Part shown: positions 15,381-21,018 of the stretch, piece by piece | How positions within the stretch are numbered: the first letter of the stretch is position 1 | Layout: every line of letters starts with the position of its first letter | Virus record (IMG/VR): IMGVR_UViG_3300032309_000905 | Coordinates: 1 to 23,769 of that record | DNA from: a virus | Reading direction: 5' to 3' (one strand) | DNA length: 23,769 nucleotides | Position numbers and translations under genes: made by a program | The notes under the pieces: generated by a model | What the model was told of the DNA's origin: nothing | Database searches by the model: none | What the model saw: the letters and a program-made list of their open reading frames with translations, nothing else

Positions 15381-15565
15381 TGAAAGAGTTAGAGCAATTC
15401 TTGAATGTAGAAGCCGAATGGGTGTTTGAGCGGTTGATTGAGTGCGGCTTTGATAAAGGCAACGGGGCAGACCGCGCCTACTATCAGGGCAGGATTGATC
15501 AACTGGCACAAGTAAGAAGGTTTTTAGGTCAGCCTCAAATTATGAAAGAGAGGGCAAGTAAATGA
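15380..15565 (+). CDS. Small helical early protein (61 aa)
   Basis: Begins at ATG 15380 by TAATG coupling and ends ATGA-coupled to the next gene. The product starts MKELEQFLNVEAEWVFERLI, has a GFDKGNGADRAYYQGRIDQL middle and a basic end (KERASK). It reads as two helices with a Gly/Asp/Asn turn. It resembles many small phage proteins of unknown role, and no family is assigned. Coupling on both sides supports it as a real gene. Confidence 0.55.
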   Translation: MKELEQFLNVEAEWVFERLIECGFDKGNGADRAYYQGRIDQLAQVRRFLGQPQIMKERASK

Positions 15566-15771
15566 GCGAGAAAACCCCAGTTAATAGAGAAGAAATAGAG
15601 ACGATATTAGAGAGCCAGGAAAGCTTTAACGCCTACCTTGAGGTGGGCGGAGAGGCTGGTATGGCTCTGGGTCTAATCAATTTTATCTTCTGGCTAGAGG
15701 GAGATGAAGCAACAGATGAAGAATGTCTAGAACTAATAGAGAAAACTATTCTCTATTTTAACCACAGATAG
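15562..15771 (+). CDS. Small acidic helical protein (69 aa)
   Basis: ATGA overlap with the preceding gene. Content is acidic and helical: REEIETILESQESFNAYL, then a hydrophobic core (GMALGLINFIFWLEGD), then ECLELIEKTILYFNHR. It looks like a compact globular helical protein, not a membrane protein, because the hydrophobic stretch is short and flanked by acid residues. The function is not recognised. Confidence 0.55.
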   Translation: MSEKTPVNREEIETILESQESFNAYLEVGGEAGMALGLINFIFWLEGDEATDEECLELIEKTILYFNHR

Positions 15772-15781
15772 GAGAGAGAGT

Positions 15782-15844
15782 ATGAACCAGGTTTTGTGCG
15801 GGGACTGCCTACAAGATATAAAGATTTGTGGGTGCGACAAATGA
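15782..15844 (+). CDS. 20-aa four-cysteine microprotein
   Basis: A 20-codon ORF begins at ATG 15782 with AGGAG about 8 bp upstream. Cysteines are at positions 6, 9, 16 and 18 (CxxC then CxC), enough for one zinc site. Its TGA overlaps the next ATG as ATGA, placing it as a translational lead-in to the 47-aa zinc ribbon. It could be a true micropeptide, or a leader whose translation opens the next start. The good ribosome site and the Cys spacing favour a product. Confidence 0.5.
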   Translation: MNQVLCGDCLQDIKICGCDK

Positions 15845-15984
15845 AGAAGTTTATCTGTAAATCCTGCGGGTGGGAGATAACTAACCCTGTCTGGTGGGAT
15901 ATAGCGAAGGATTACGAAGGCAATTACCTTTGTGATGATTGTGAAATGAACCTATCAATACTAGAGAGAGAAGGCGCAAGATAA
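15841..15984 (+). CDS. Zinc-ribbon protein (47 aa)
   Basis: ATG at 15841 is chosen over an upstream in-frame start because it has the ATGA overlap. The N-terminal CKSCGW and the later YLCDDCEMN give two CxxC pairs about 23 residues apart. Between them lies an aromatic stretch (PVWWDIAKDYEGNYL), typical of small phage zinc ribbons. The C-terminus is a charged helix. It is likely a nucleic-acid or protein-binding adaptor. TAATG couples it to the next gene. Confidence 0.6.
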   Translation: MKKFICKSCGWEITNPVWWDIAKDYEGNYLCDDCEMNLSILEREGAR

Positions 15985-16256
15985 TGAACGCAATACAAGA
16001 TATAAATATAACTGGCTCACGCCACGAGGAAATGAGTTGGAAACGGTATATTTATTTTGAACATAGAGGGGAGAGTTATAGCGTTCTATTATTTTGGGAC
16101 GAGTTTAACGGCTATGAACTCTACTGGCTCAACGAGGAGAGCGGTCTATTAAATAGCCGTAAAGCTCCTGAGTGGGTTATTAACTGGAATGAGGACGATT
16201 ACGAGGGTATGTCCTTAGAACATTACCTTGATGAACTAACTTTTGAAAGGAAATAA
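15984..16256 (+). CDS. Aromatic-rich early protein (90 aa)
   Basis: Coupled on both sides by TAATG. The protein is rich in Trp and Tyr, with KRYIYFEHRGESYSVLLFW and NGYELYWLNEESGL looking like consecutive beta strands. A helical acidic end follows (GMSLEHYLDELTFERK). This suggests a small beta-sheet domain. No known family is recognised. No signal peptide or membrane span is present. Confidence 0.55.
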   Translation: MNAIQDINITGSRHEEMSWKRYIYFEHRGESYSVLLFWDEFNGYELYWLNEESGLLNSRKAPEWVINWNEDDYEGMSLEHYLDELTFERK

Positions 16257-16369
16257 TGAGCAACTTAATAAACGAACTAATAGAGTTGGCTGAGGAATTG
16301 GTTGAACTGACCACCGACCAGCCCACTATCAACGACCTAAAGAGAAACGAGGAGGAGAACGCATTATGA
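16256..16369 (+). CDS. Acidic helical microprotein (37 aa)
   Basis: Thirty-seven codons run from the TAATG overlap at 16256 to an ATGA overlap at 16366. The sequence is an amphipathic acidic helix (NELIELAEELVELTTD) followed by a short polar end with EEEN. The heptad-like leucines could form a dimeric coiled coil. Nothing is known to me about such a protein. Start and stop both couple to neighbours. Confidence 0.5.
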   Translation: MSNLINELIELAEELVELTTDQPTINDLKRNEEENAL

Positions 16370-16503
16370 ATTGGACAGTATGGGTGGGAGGTAGTGAGGT
16401 TAATGACCGCCCACTTACCTACCAGCAAGCGAGAGATATTGCTAAAGCGTGGAGAAATAAAGGTTATGATGATGTAAAAATGGAAAGGGTATTGGAATGG
16501 TAG
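16366..16503 (+). CDS. Small WVGGSEVND-type phage protein (45 aa)
   Basis: Starts MNWTVWVGGSEVNDRPL. A helix YQQARDIAKAWRNKGY follows, then a strand DVKMERVLEW. This beta-alpha-beta layout with a WVGG-EVND start is one I have seen in many short phage proteins of unknown function that appear in early or middle operons. It is ATGA-coupled upstream, and the following gene starts 7 bp inside its end. Confidence 0.6.
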   Translation: MNWTVWVGGSEVNDRPLTYQQARDIAKAWRNKGYDDVKMERVLEW

Positions 16504-16667
16504 AGCCACGCTATTTATCCGGTGATGAGTTTGCCCTGAGTGGGGGCTACGAAGAGTTGGTTAATTGTAATGAGTGTGATGTTGAGTTTGACCAAGTGGA
16601 ATACCGGTCAGAGACCTGCTCTGATTGCGAGGATAAGAGAGTAATGAGAGAGAAGGAGAGCAAGTGA
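16497..16667 (+). CDS. Zinc-ribbon protein (56 aa)
   Basis: ATG at 16497 lies within the end of the previous gene, with AAAGG upstream. Cys pairs in CNECDVEF and CSDCEDK are about 17 residues apart, with an acidic linker between them, and a charged helix follows (KRVMREKESK). This is a small zinc ribbon of unknown partner. Its TGA overlaps the GTG of the next gene (GTGA). Confidence 0.6.
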   Translation: MVEPRYLSGDEFALSGGYEELVNCNECDVEFDQVEYRSETCSDCEDKRVMREKESK

Positions 16668-16747
16668 GTAAAGAGTGTGATTGTGATAACTTAGATCAAG
16701 ATGTATCGGGATATACCTGCTACAAATGTTATGAGAAGGGGAAGTAA
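16664..16747 (+). CDS. 27-aa zinc-binding microprotein
   Basis: Twenty-seven codons start at GTG 16664, overlapping the previous TGA, with AAGGAG six bases upstream. The product starts MSKECDCDNL and continues to TCYKCYEKGK, giving CxC and CxxC pairs about 12 residues apart. The TAA overlaps the next ATG. The strong ribosome site and coupling make translation likely. The function is unknown; it is a third very short metal-knuckle in the same operon. Confidence 0.5.
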   Translation: MSKECDCDNLDQDVSGYTCYKCYEKGK

Positions 16748-17013
16748 TGAGTAATGTATTAGAGCTACGCAACGGGGCATTAAAGAGAGTGATATTTTAT
16801 GAGGTATCAGACGCTCAAAACATAGCCATATGGGGCGGAGAAAGCCCGTCAGAGGCGTTAAAATGGTATAGGCAAAGCCCTCTGGACAGTAAGATTTATG
16901 TCCAGGAGTGGATTACAGATGACGAGGACGCGAGAGAGGTGTCTCCCCAGATTGAGATCACTTCTATTGTATTATCTACTATCGCTAACTGTATGGAGAG
17001 GTGGAGTAATTGA
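16747..17013 (+). CDS. Early small protein (88 aa), function unknown
   Basis: Starts at the TAATG overlap. The sequence has alternating strands and a helix (ALKRVIFYEVSDAQNIAIWG, then SPSEALKWYRQSPLDS, then YVQEWITDDEDAREV), ending SIVLSTIANCMERWSN. It reads as a compact alpha/beta protein. The family is not recognised. Its TGA overlaps a TTG start downstream. Confidence 0.55.
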   Translation: MSNVLELRNGALKRVIFYEVSDAQNIAIWGGESPSEALKWYRQSPLDSKIYVQEWITDDEDAREVSPQIEITSIVLSTIANCMERWSN

Positions 17014-17231
17014 GCAAAATAGAGCGGAGAATAGAGACCGCTAAATTACAAGCAGTTCGCCGGAGAAATTATCGTAGAGCAAGGGATAGAGCGTTAGCCC
17101 GTTTGAGTAGAGATTACCCAAATGTATACCGCGCCTACCTTGAGGAAGAGGTTGAAGCCGATGAGCAAATGGGTAAGAAGTGGTTTGATATTACTGGTCG
17201 CACTAAGTCTACTGATAGTAGGACAAGATAA
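17010..17231 (+). CDS. Arginine-rich basic protein (73 aa)
   Basis: TTG start at 17010 shares the preceding TGA as TTGA, with AGGTGGAG just upstream. The N-terminal half is strongly basic (AKLQAVRRRNYRRARDRALA) and probably helical. The C-terminus is polar (KKWFDITGRTKSTDSRTR). The charge suggests nucleic-acid binding. The last 71 bp overlap the transglycosylase gene in another frame. Confidence 0.5.
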   Translation: MSKIERRIETAKLQAVRRRNYRRARDRALARLSRDYPNVYRAYLEEEVEADEQMGKKWFDITGRTKSTDSRTR

Positions 17232-17583
17232 ATTATTTCCACCACCAGTAGGGAAAATCCCTGATGGTGTTATCTCAAATAGGAAGGCAACACAAGATGA
17301 AAAAAACTATAACAAGAAGCTCGCAAAGAACTACGCTCAGGCTGGTTTTGGGTGGCAAGGAAGAGAGTGGGAGTGCCTTAAGTCCCTTTGGACCAGTGAG
17401 AGCAGGTTTGATAACTACGCAAAGAACCAACGAGGATCAAGTGCTTACGGAATTGCTCAACTCCTTGGAGAGACAGATAGCAGAGCTGAGTATCAAGTCT
17501 TGCGAGGTCTTAAATATATTTCTAAGCGATACCAAACACCTTGTAAGGCAAACAAGTTCTTTCTCAAGCATAGATATTACTGA
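17161..17583 (+). CDS. Membrane-anchored SLT-type lytic transglycosylase (140 aa)
   Basis: From ATG 17161 the protein has a basic N-terminus, one hydrophobic segment (about residues 8-21, GLILLVALSLLIV) acting as signal or anchor, a linker, and an SLT-like domain from about residue 66. Key signs are WECLKSLWTSESRF with putative catalytic Glu80, SAYGIAQL, and a LKYISKRYQTPC end. The pattern W-C ... LW-ES ... AYGI-Q ... YI-RY-TPC is that of actinobacterial resuscitation-factor-like transglycosylases that cut the glycan of peptidoglycan. It may aid lysis, or act in local wall opening. A longer start 13 codons upstream is possible but would overlap more of the 73-aa gene. It is followed by TGATG coupling to the methyltransferase. 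Confidence 0.75.
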   Translation: MSKWVRSGLILLVALSLLIVGQDKLFPPPVGKIPDGVISNRKATQDEKNYNKKLAKNYAQAGFGWQGREWECLKSLWTSESRFDNYAKNQRGSSAYGIAQLLGETDSRAEYQVLRGLKYISKRYQTPCKANKFFLKHRYY

Positions 17584-18218
17584 TGAAACTCCTTGATTTA
17601 TACTGCAAGGCTGGTGGTGCAAGCAAGGGCTACCATTTAGCAGGCTTTGAGGTAGTGGGCGTGGATATAAAGAAGCAGAAGAGATATCCATATGAGTTTA
17701 TTCAGGCTGACTGCCTAGAACTAATGAAGGATATGGACTTCCTTAAATCATTTGATGTGATTACTGCTAGTCCCCCTTGCCAGACCCACAGTATTACTCA
17801 GCATTTACGCAATGCTCAGGGTAAATCAACAGATAAGGTAGATCTAATACCGCAAACAAGAGAAGCTTTGATAGCAAGTGGTAAACCTTATGTGATTGAG
17901 AATGTGCCAGGTGCGCCATTGATTAACCCAATACAAATGTGTGGTTCATACTTTGGATTAAAGGTTAGAAGGCATAGAAGGTTTGAAAGTAATCTACCTA
18001 TCGTTGGCTCACCTTGCGATCATAAGAACCAGGGCAAACCAGTCGGAGTTTACGGATCTATGCGAGATGAGATACCAAAGGGTGGTCATACTGCTAAGAG
18101 TATTGAGGAAGCAAGAGAGGCTATGGGAATTGATTGGATGATATGGGGAGAACTGGTAGAAGCAATACCACCCATATACACTAGAGAAATTGGTATGCAA
18201 TTACTATTATTAATGTGA
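17583..18218 (+). CDS. Compact DNA (cytosine-5) methyltransferase
   Basis: 211 aa, against 300 or more for typical C5 enzymes. Seen in order: motif I region LLDLYCKAGGASKGYHLAGF; a VGVDI strand; the catalytic Pro-Cys loop SPPCQTH with Cys66; IENVPGAPL (motif VI, ENV at 106-108); VRRHRRFES (motif VIII-like); and AIPPIYTREIGMQL near the C-terminus (motif X-like). These bind S-adenosylmethionine, attack cytosine C6 and flip the base. Little room remains for a target-recognition domain, so specificity may be low or use another partner. The first motif reads YCKAGG where most enzymes have F-G-GG. It may protect phage DNA from host restriction. Starts in TGATG overlap with the transglycosylase and ends the operon. 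Confidence 0.82.
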   Translation: MKLLDLYCKAGGASKGYHLAGFEVVGVDIKKQKRYPYEFIQADCLELMKDMDFLKSFDVITASPPCQTHSITQHLRNAQGKSTDKVDLIPQTREALIASGKPYVIENVPGAPLINPIQMCGSYFGLKVRRHRRFESNLPIVGSPCDHKNQGKPVGVYGSMRDEIPKGGHTAKSIEEAREAMGIDWMIWGELVEAIPPIYTREIGMQLLLLM

Positions 18219-18233
18219 TAGTATCTAACTCTT

Positions 18234-18257
18234 GACCGGTTAACAGTTTCTCCGGTC
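18234..18257 (+). repeat. Small hairpin after methyltransferase
   Basis: GACCGG (18234-18239) and CCGGTC (18252-18257) are exact inverted arms 12 bp apart. It lies between the methyltransferase stop and the terminator. Possibly an mRNA 3'-end structure. Confidence 0.4.
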
Positions 18258-18268
18258 TCCTAGGGACA

Positions 18269-18303
18269 GCCTCGCCACCCTTCCTGGCGGGGCTTTTCTA
18301 TTT
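18269..18303 (+). terminator. Intrinsic terminator of the early operon
   Basis: GCCTCGCCA (18269-18277) pairs with TGGCGGGGC (18285-18293) with one T-G wobble and a 7-base loop. TTTTCTATTTCT follows. This is a clear Rho-independent terminator for the plus strand, 50 bp after the methyltransferase stop. Confidence 0.85.
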
Positions 18304-18308
18304 CTAAA

Positions 18309-18344
18309 AGACAAAAACCCCTACGGGATAGGATACCGTAAGGG
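18309..18344 (-). terminator. Intrinsic terminator of the right-hand leftward operon
   Basis: On the minus strand CCCTTACGG (from 18344) pairs with CCGTAGGGG (ending 18318) with one T-G wobble, followed by TTTTTGTCTTTT. It lies back to back with the plus-strand terminator, so convergent transcripts are separated. Between this and 18401 there is only a small dyad, CTAGAT/ATCTAG at 18362-18378. Confidence 0.8.
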
Positions 18345-18400
18345 CTATTGCCAGCACTCAACTAGATATAGGATCTAGCCAGTAAGAAAACTATATCAGA

Positions 18401-18574
18401 TCATTTGTCAGTTGTATAGAACCCTTTACCCTTAAATTGAACGGCTGGTGCCGTGTAAATACGCTTAAGCTCAGCACCACAGGTAGAACATCTAACATTT
18501 TGGGGGACTGCGGTGATAGGAAACTCAATCTCAATAGTCTCACCATCACCAGGACACTCATACTGATATATCAT
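18401..18574 (-). CDS. FmdB-type zinc-ribbon protein (57 aa)
   Basis: Fifty-seven codons, ATG at 18574 overlapping the previous TGA (ATGA). The product reads MIYQYECPGDGETIEIEF, then VRCSTCGAELKRIY, then APAVQFKGKGFYTTDK. The FKG-GFY-TD end and YxYEC start are hallmarks of the FmdB family of small zinc ribbons, often called putative regulators and common in actinobacterial phages. The first knuckle keeps only one Cys (CPGD), while the second CxxC is intact, so metal binding may be partial. It is the last gene before the terminator. Confidence 0.75.
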   Translation of the reverse strand: MIYQYECPGDGETIEIEFPITAVPQNVRCSTCGAELKRIYTAPAVQFKGKGFYTTDK

Positions 18575-18957
18575 AAAGACACCCCATCACTTACCTTGAG
18601 GAAACCTACTAACTTGGTGCGACTAGCTCTATTACCAAACTCTGTTGTGTTAGGTAGCCACTTATCTTCCCACGCAGGGGCTGGTAGTTTGCTTAGATCA
18701 AATCCCCATATGCCTTCAGGTGTTGCGTTGATATACCAAGGTGCGAGTGAGCGGATACCTGCCGCCTCAACTAATGCTTGATACTTCATCTCTTCAATAA
18801 GTAATTCAGGATAGTGTGTCTTGCGTGATTTTAATTCTATAAACATCTTATGTTCTAGGGATACACAATCCCAAGTGTCAAACTCTTCACTCTTCTCAAG
18901 GTCTGAGTAATGAAACTCTTTTAAGTATTCAAATAACTCTGGCTCTTTTAACTCCAA
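18571..18957 (-). CDS. PD-(D/E)XK-like nuclease (128 aa)
   Basis: Starts at TTG 18957 with GGTGAT about 5 bp upstream, 10 bp inside the end of the sigma-like gene. Residues about 26-46 contain WDCVSLEHKMFIELKSRK, with Asp30 then Glu41-x-Lys43, the D ... ExK metal-binding triad of the PD-(D/E)XK nuclease superfamily. Residues ELLIEEMKYQALVEA could provide the following helix. Small nucleases of this type process recombination or repair intermediates, or cut host DNA. The C-terminus (WEDKWLPNTTEFGNRASRTK) does not identify a subfamily. Catalysis is inferred from motif spacing only. Confidence 0.55.
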   Translation of the reverse strand: MELKEPELFEYLKEFHYSDLEKSEEFDTWDCVSLEHKMFIELKSRKTHYPELLIEEMKYQALVEAAGIRSLAPWYINATPEGIWGFDLSKLPAPAWEDKWLPNTTEFGNRASRTKLVGFLKVSDGVSL

Positions 18958-19583
18958 GGTGTATCACCGCCAAGTAAATCTTGTAGCTTACGCATAGCGT
19001 TGGTGCATCTACGATCAGCAGTAGAGACAGCCACCTCAAGGTATTGTGCTATCTGATTAAGTGTCCAGGCGTCGTGGTATCTAAGCTCTAGTATCTTGGC
19101 TTCATCAACATCTAACTTCTCATATGCTTTCTTAATATCAAGGAGGATAGCAATTAGATTACCGCTCTCAGCAGGGGCTGATGGTTTCTTTGGTGTGCCA
19201 TCGTTGATCATATCTTGTGCCTGTTGTAAGACAGTCCCGTGCAATACTGATTGGATTACAAAGGGTAGTAGTTGTGCGATAGTGGTTGTCTCATAAAAAG
19301 ATTCATCGCTGGTGTGGTAGCCAGCCTTGCTTGCCTTCTCTTTGCGGGCATAGCGTTCAGCCATACGCCTCATCTGGTAGGCAATACGCTTCTCATTACG
19401 TAAACGCTTATTAAGATCCGGTTCATTTAACTGCTCAAGGAAGTGTGCGTTCTTAGATAGAGACCAGGCGTAGCACTCCTGCATTACATCTTTCTTATCT
19501 ACCCACCCTTTAAACCTGCGGACTATAACTGTGGCTACGCTAGGTACTAGCTCATAGAAAGTCGGGTGTAAATCTTCAGTCAT
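18948..19583 (-). CDS. Sigma-factor-like transcription regulator (211 aa)
   Basis: Residues about 28-42 (WVDKKDVMQECYAWSL) look like the sigma region 2 entry helix with its DV-QE signature. A basic helical segment follows (KRLRNEKRIAYQMRRMAERY). Residues about 155-205 are a region 4 type helix-turn-helix: KLDVDEAKILELRYHDAW, TLNQIAQYLEVAVSTADRRC, and a final KLQDLLGG helix. Sigma-70/ECF-like proteins recruit RNA polymerase to phage promoters. This one may drive the late operon (inference). A linker of about 50 residues between the two parts is degenerate. ATG at 19583 lies within the end of the 44-aa gene. It could instead be a plain HTH regulator. Confidence 0.6.
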   Translation of the reverse strand: MTEDLHPTFYELVPSVATVIVRRFKGWVDKKDVMQECYAWSLSKNAHFLEQLNEPDLNKRLRNEKRIAYQMRRMAERYARKEKASKAGYHTSDESFYETTTIAQLLPFVIQSVLHGTVLQQAQDMINDGTPKKPSAPAESGNLIAILLDIKKAYEKLDVDEAKILELRYHDAWTLNQIAQYLEVAVSTADRRCTNAMRKLQDLLGGDTPWS

Positions 19584-19710
19584 TTTTCTTTACATACAAT
19601 TCTTCAAAAGTCATAACCCAAGCCTCAAGTTTTTTATCAAGGTAATCAACCTTACGTTCTAACATATGTATCTTGGATCGTTGATTAAATAAATCTTTTA
19701 AGTTAATCAT
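19576..19710 (-). CDS. Coiled-coil microprotein (44 aa)
   Basis: Forty-four codons from ATG 19710 to TGA 19576. It overlaps the previous gene by 8 bp and the sigma-like gene by 8 bp. The product reads MINLKDLFNQRSKIHMLERK, then VDYLDKKLEAWVMTFEELYV, an amphipathic charged helix with heptad leucines. Both overlaps and a continuous frame support translation, although the ribosome site is weak (AAGTGG). No family is recognised. It might dimerise or bind the sigma-like protein. Confidence 0.5.
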   Translation of the reverse strand: MINLKDLFNQRSKIHMLERKVDYLDKKLEAWVMTFEELYVKKND

Positions 19711-20107
19711 TAGGCCACTTGTTTTCAAGAACCATAATTGCTATGGCAGAATAGTTAAGTAGATCAATAAAAGAATCTCTAAGTGATTCGTTCTGTGGGT
19801 CAACGCCCTTATCAATTAAGTTATTTATTCTTGCAATCTTATCGTGCATACGCACACGCAATCCGTTGATCGGACCACCTGGTGCTTTAGATATATTGGT
19901 TGGACCGTAATCCATTTGTTTTCTTAGAAGTAAATTACCTGCTTCATCTAACAGTTCTCTTACTGTATCTATAAACTCTTGGCTTATGCCTTGGTCGGTG
20001 GCAGTTTGATCAGCAGTGTTTCGTTGGCGTAATCTACTTTGATTACTAATATCCCGTAGGTCGCCAACCATTTGGCTAGTTCCATCAGGTCTGAGTTGCT
20101 CATACAT
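19703..20107 (-). CDS. Nmad1/DUF1599-like protein (nucleotide-modification associated or NTP-pyrophosphatase-like)
   Basis: The C-terminal 90 residues contain NLLLRKQMDYGPTNI, then GLRVRMHDKIARINNLID, then NESLRDSFIDLLNYSAIAI. The K-x-x-DYG-x-N ... K-x-R-x-NL ... E-S-x-x-D-x-x-x-DL-x-Y pattern is that of DUF1599/Nmad1, a helical family near MazG-like pyrophosphatases and found beside DNA-hypermodification genes. The acidic E and D residues would coordinate metal. The first 35 residues are low-complexity. Starts at 20146 or 20107 are possible; GGGGG about 6 bp before 20107 favours the latter (134 aa). It overlaps the TOPRIM gene by 8 bp. Confidence 0.6.
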   Translation of the reverse strand: MYEQLRPDGTSQMVGDLRDISNQSRLRQRNTADQTATDQGISQEFIDTVRELLDEAGNLLLRKQMDYGPTNISKAPGGPINGLRVRMHDKIARINNLIDKGVDPQNESLRDSFIDLLNYSAIAIMVLENKWPND

Positions 20108-20747
20108 TTGGAACCCCCAATAGGTGCTTTGTTGCATCCGCACCATTAGCTAGGTAATAGTCCGTAATGTCCATATTAGGTGGTAATTGTACTATTGTTC
20201 CGTTGATCACCTCCCCTGCGACACGCCGCGAGAACTCCGCCCCTGGATTAGTACCATCTTCCTTAACATCATTATCACCAACGATATATACAACATCATA
20301 TCCGTTAAGTAATTTAGCAAAGTGATCCTTCCAAGCTGCAACACCAGGAACACCTACTGCTGGCATACCAAGTACACCTGAAACTATTACAGTATCTAAC
20401 TCACCTTCACAAACTACAATCCTTGATGACAACTTACAGATATCAGCAACGTTATATAGGTGCGCCTTCTGACCTAGAGGTGAGCCATACTTAGGCTTGC
20501 CCTCATCTAATCTTCTAAACTTAAAACCAACGCAAAGACCAAGCGCAGTTATGTATGGTATTGATAACCAACCCTCTTGATATTCGTGGCCTGCTATCGG
20601 ATTAGTGACTGTGCCTAAAGAATAAAGAGCAGCAACTTCCTCAGAGATTCCACGTCCGTTTAGATAGGCGAGAGTTTCCGGAGTTATTGCCTGAGCGTAT
20701 TGGTTCGCCGCTACCAGCAAGGATTTCATCTGCTCTTTTGACTGCAT
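20100..20747 (-). CDS. DNA primase, TOPRIM part (215 aa)
   Basis: Contains a helical start (TPETLAYLNGRGISEEVAAL), the YLNGRG segment typical of DnaG-type primases, and a TOPRIM fold: VVCEGELDTVIVSGVLG (Glu114, Asp118), then VYIVGDNDVKEDGTNPGA (Asp158, Asp160). The Glu and DxD bind the metal ions for RNA primer synthesis. No zinc finger lies in this frame; that part is in the neighbouring ORF, offset by one reading frame and overlapping by 107 bp. It begins at ATG 20747 with a weak GAG site. It could be a separate subunit, or the second half of a frameshifted primase. Confidence 0.75.
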   Translation of the reverse strand: MQSKEQMKSLLVAANQYAQAITPETLAYLNGRGISEEVAALYSLGTVTNPIAGHEYQEGWLSIPYITALGLCVGFKFRRLDEGKPKYGSPLGQKAHLYNVADICKLSSRIVVCEGELDTVIVSGVLGMPAVGVPGVAAWKDHFAKLLNGYDVVYIVGDNDVKEDGTNPGAEFSRRVAGEVINGTIVQLPPNMDITDYYLANGADATKHLLGVPNV

Positions 20748-21018
20748 CTTTAAACTCTAACCCTTCCTTATGTGTAATTATATTAACGCCATTACCTGCT
20801 ACTCCGCAGGTGTGGCAGAAGTAAAGGTTGTTGACTGTATCAATTACTGCTGACTTTCTAGTGTCGTTATGAACACAACATCTAACTGATACGTTCTTAC
20901 CTTCTCTAACTTCTCCTCCGTAAAACCGAACTATTACTCCAATGGGTACTGAGTTCGCAGAGGTTCCGCTAAAACTCTTGCGTTGCTTCCTACTTCTGGA
21001 CCAGTCTTGTGTTGACAA
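20641..21018 (-). CDS. DNA primase, CHC2-type zinc-finger part (125 aa)
   Basis: TTG start at 21018 preceded by AAGGAGG six bases upstream, a perfect ribosome site, inside the previous gene. Residues 41-75 hold VSVRCCVHNDTRKSAVI and LYFCHTCGVAGNG: C47-x2-H50 and C68-x2-C71, the zinc-finger arrangement of DnaG-like primases that reads the template. EGLEFKDAVKRADEIL follows, a helix also seen in primases. The tail after about residue 100 is Ser/Asn/Arg-rich. The TOPRIM domain starts in the +1 frame inside this gene's end, so this either acts as a separate subunit or feeds a frameshift. Confidence 0.75.
   Translation of the reverse strand: MSTQDWSRSRKQRKSFSGTSANSVPIGVIVRFYGGEVREGKNVSVRCCVHNDTRKSAVIDTVNNLYFCHTCGVAGNGVNIITHKEGLEFKDAVKRADEILAGSGEPIRSGNNSGNSRLSKRTWNL

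Noticed and set aside
17264-17596. 110-codon plus-strand frame
   Set aside because: It is the shadow of the transglycosylase gene, whose domain motifs are clear in the other frame.
18437-18781. 114-codon plus-strand frame
   Set aside because: Antisense to the FmdB-type and PD-(D/E)XK genes, which show recognised motifs.
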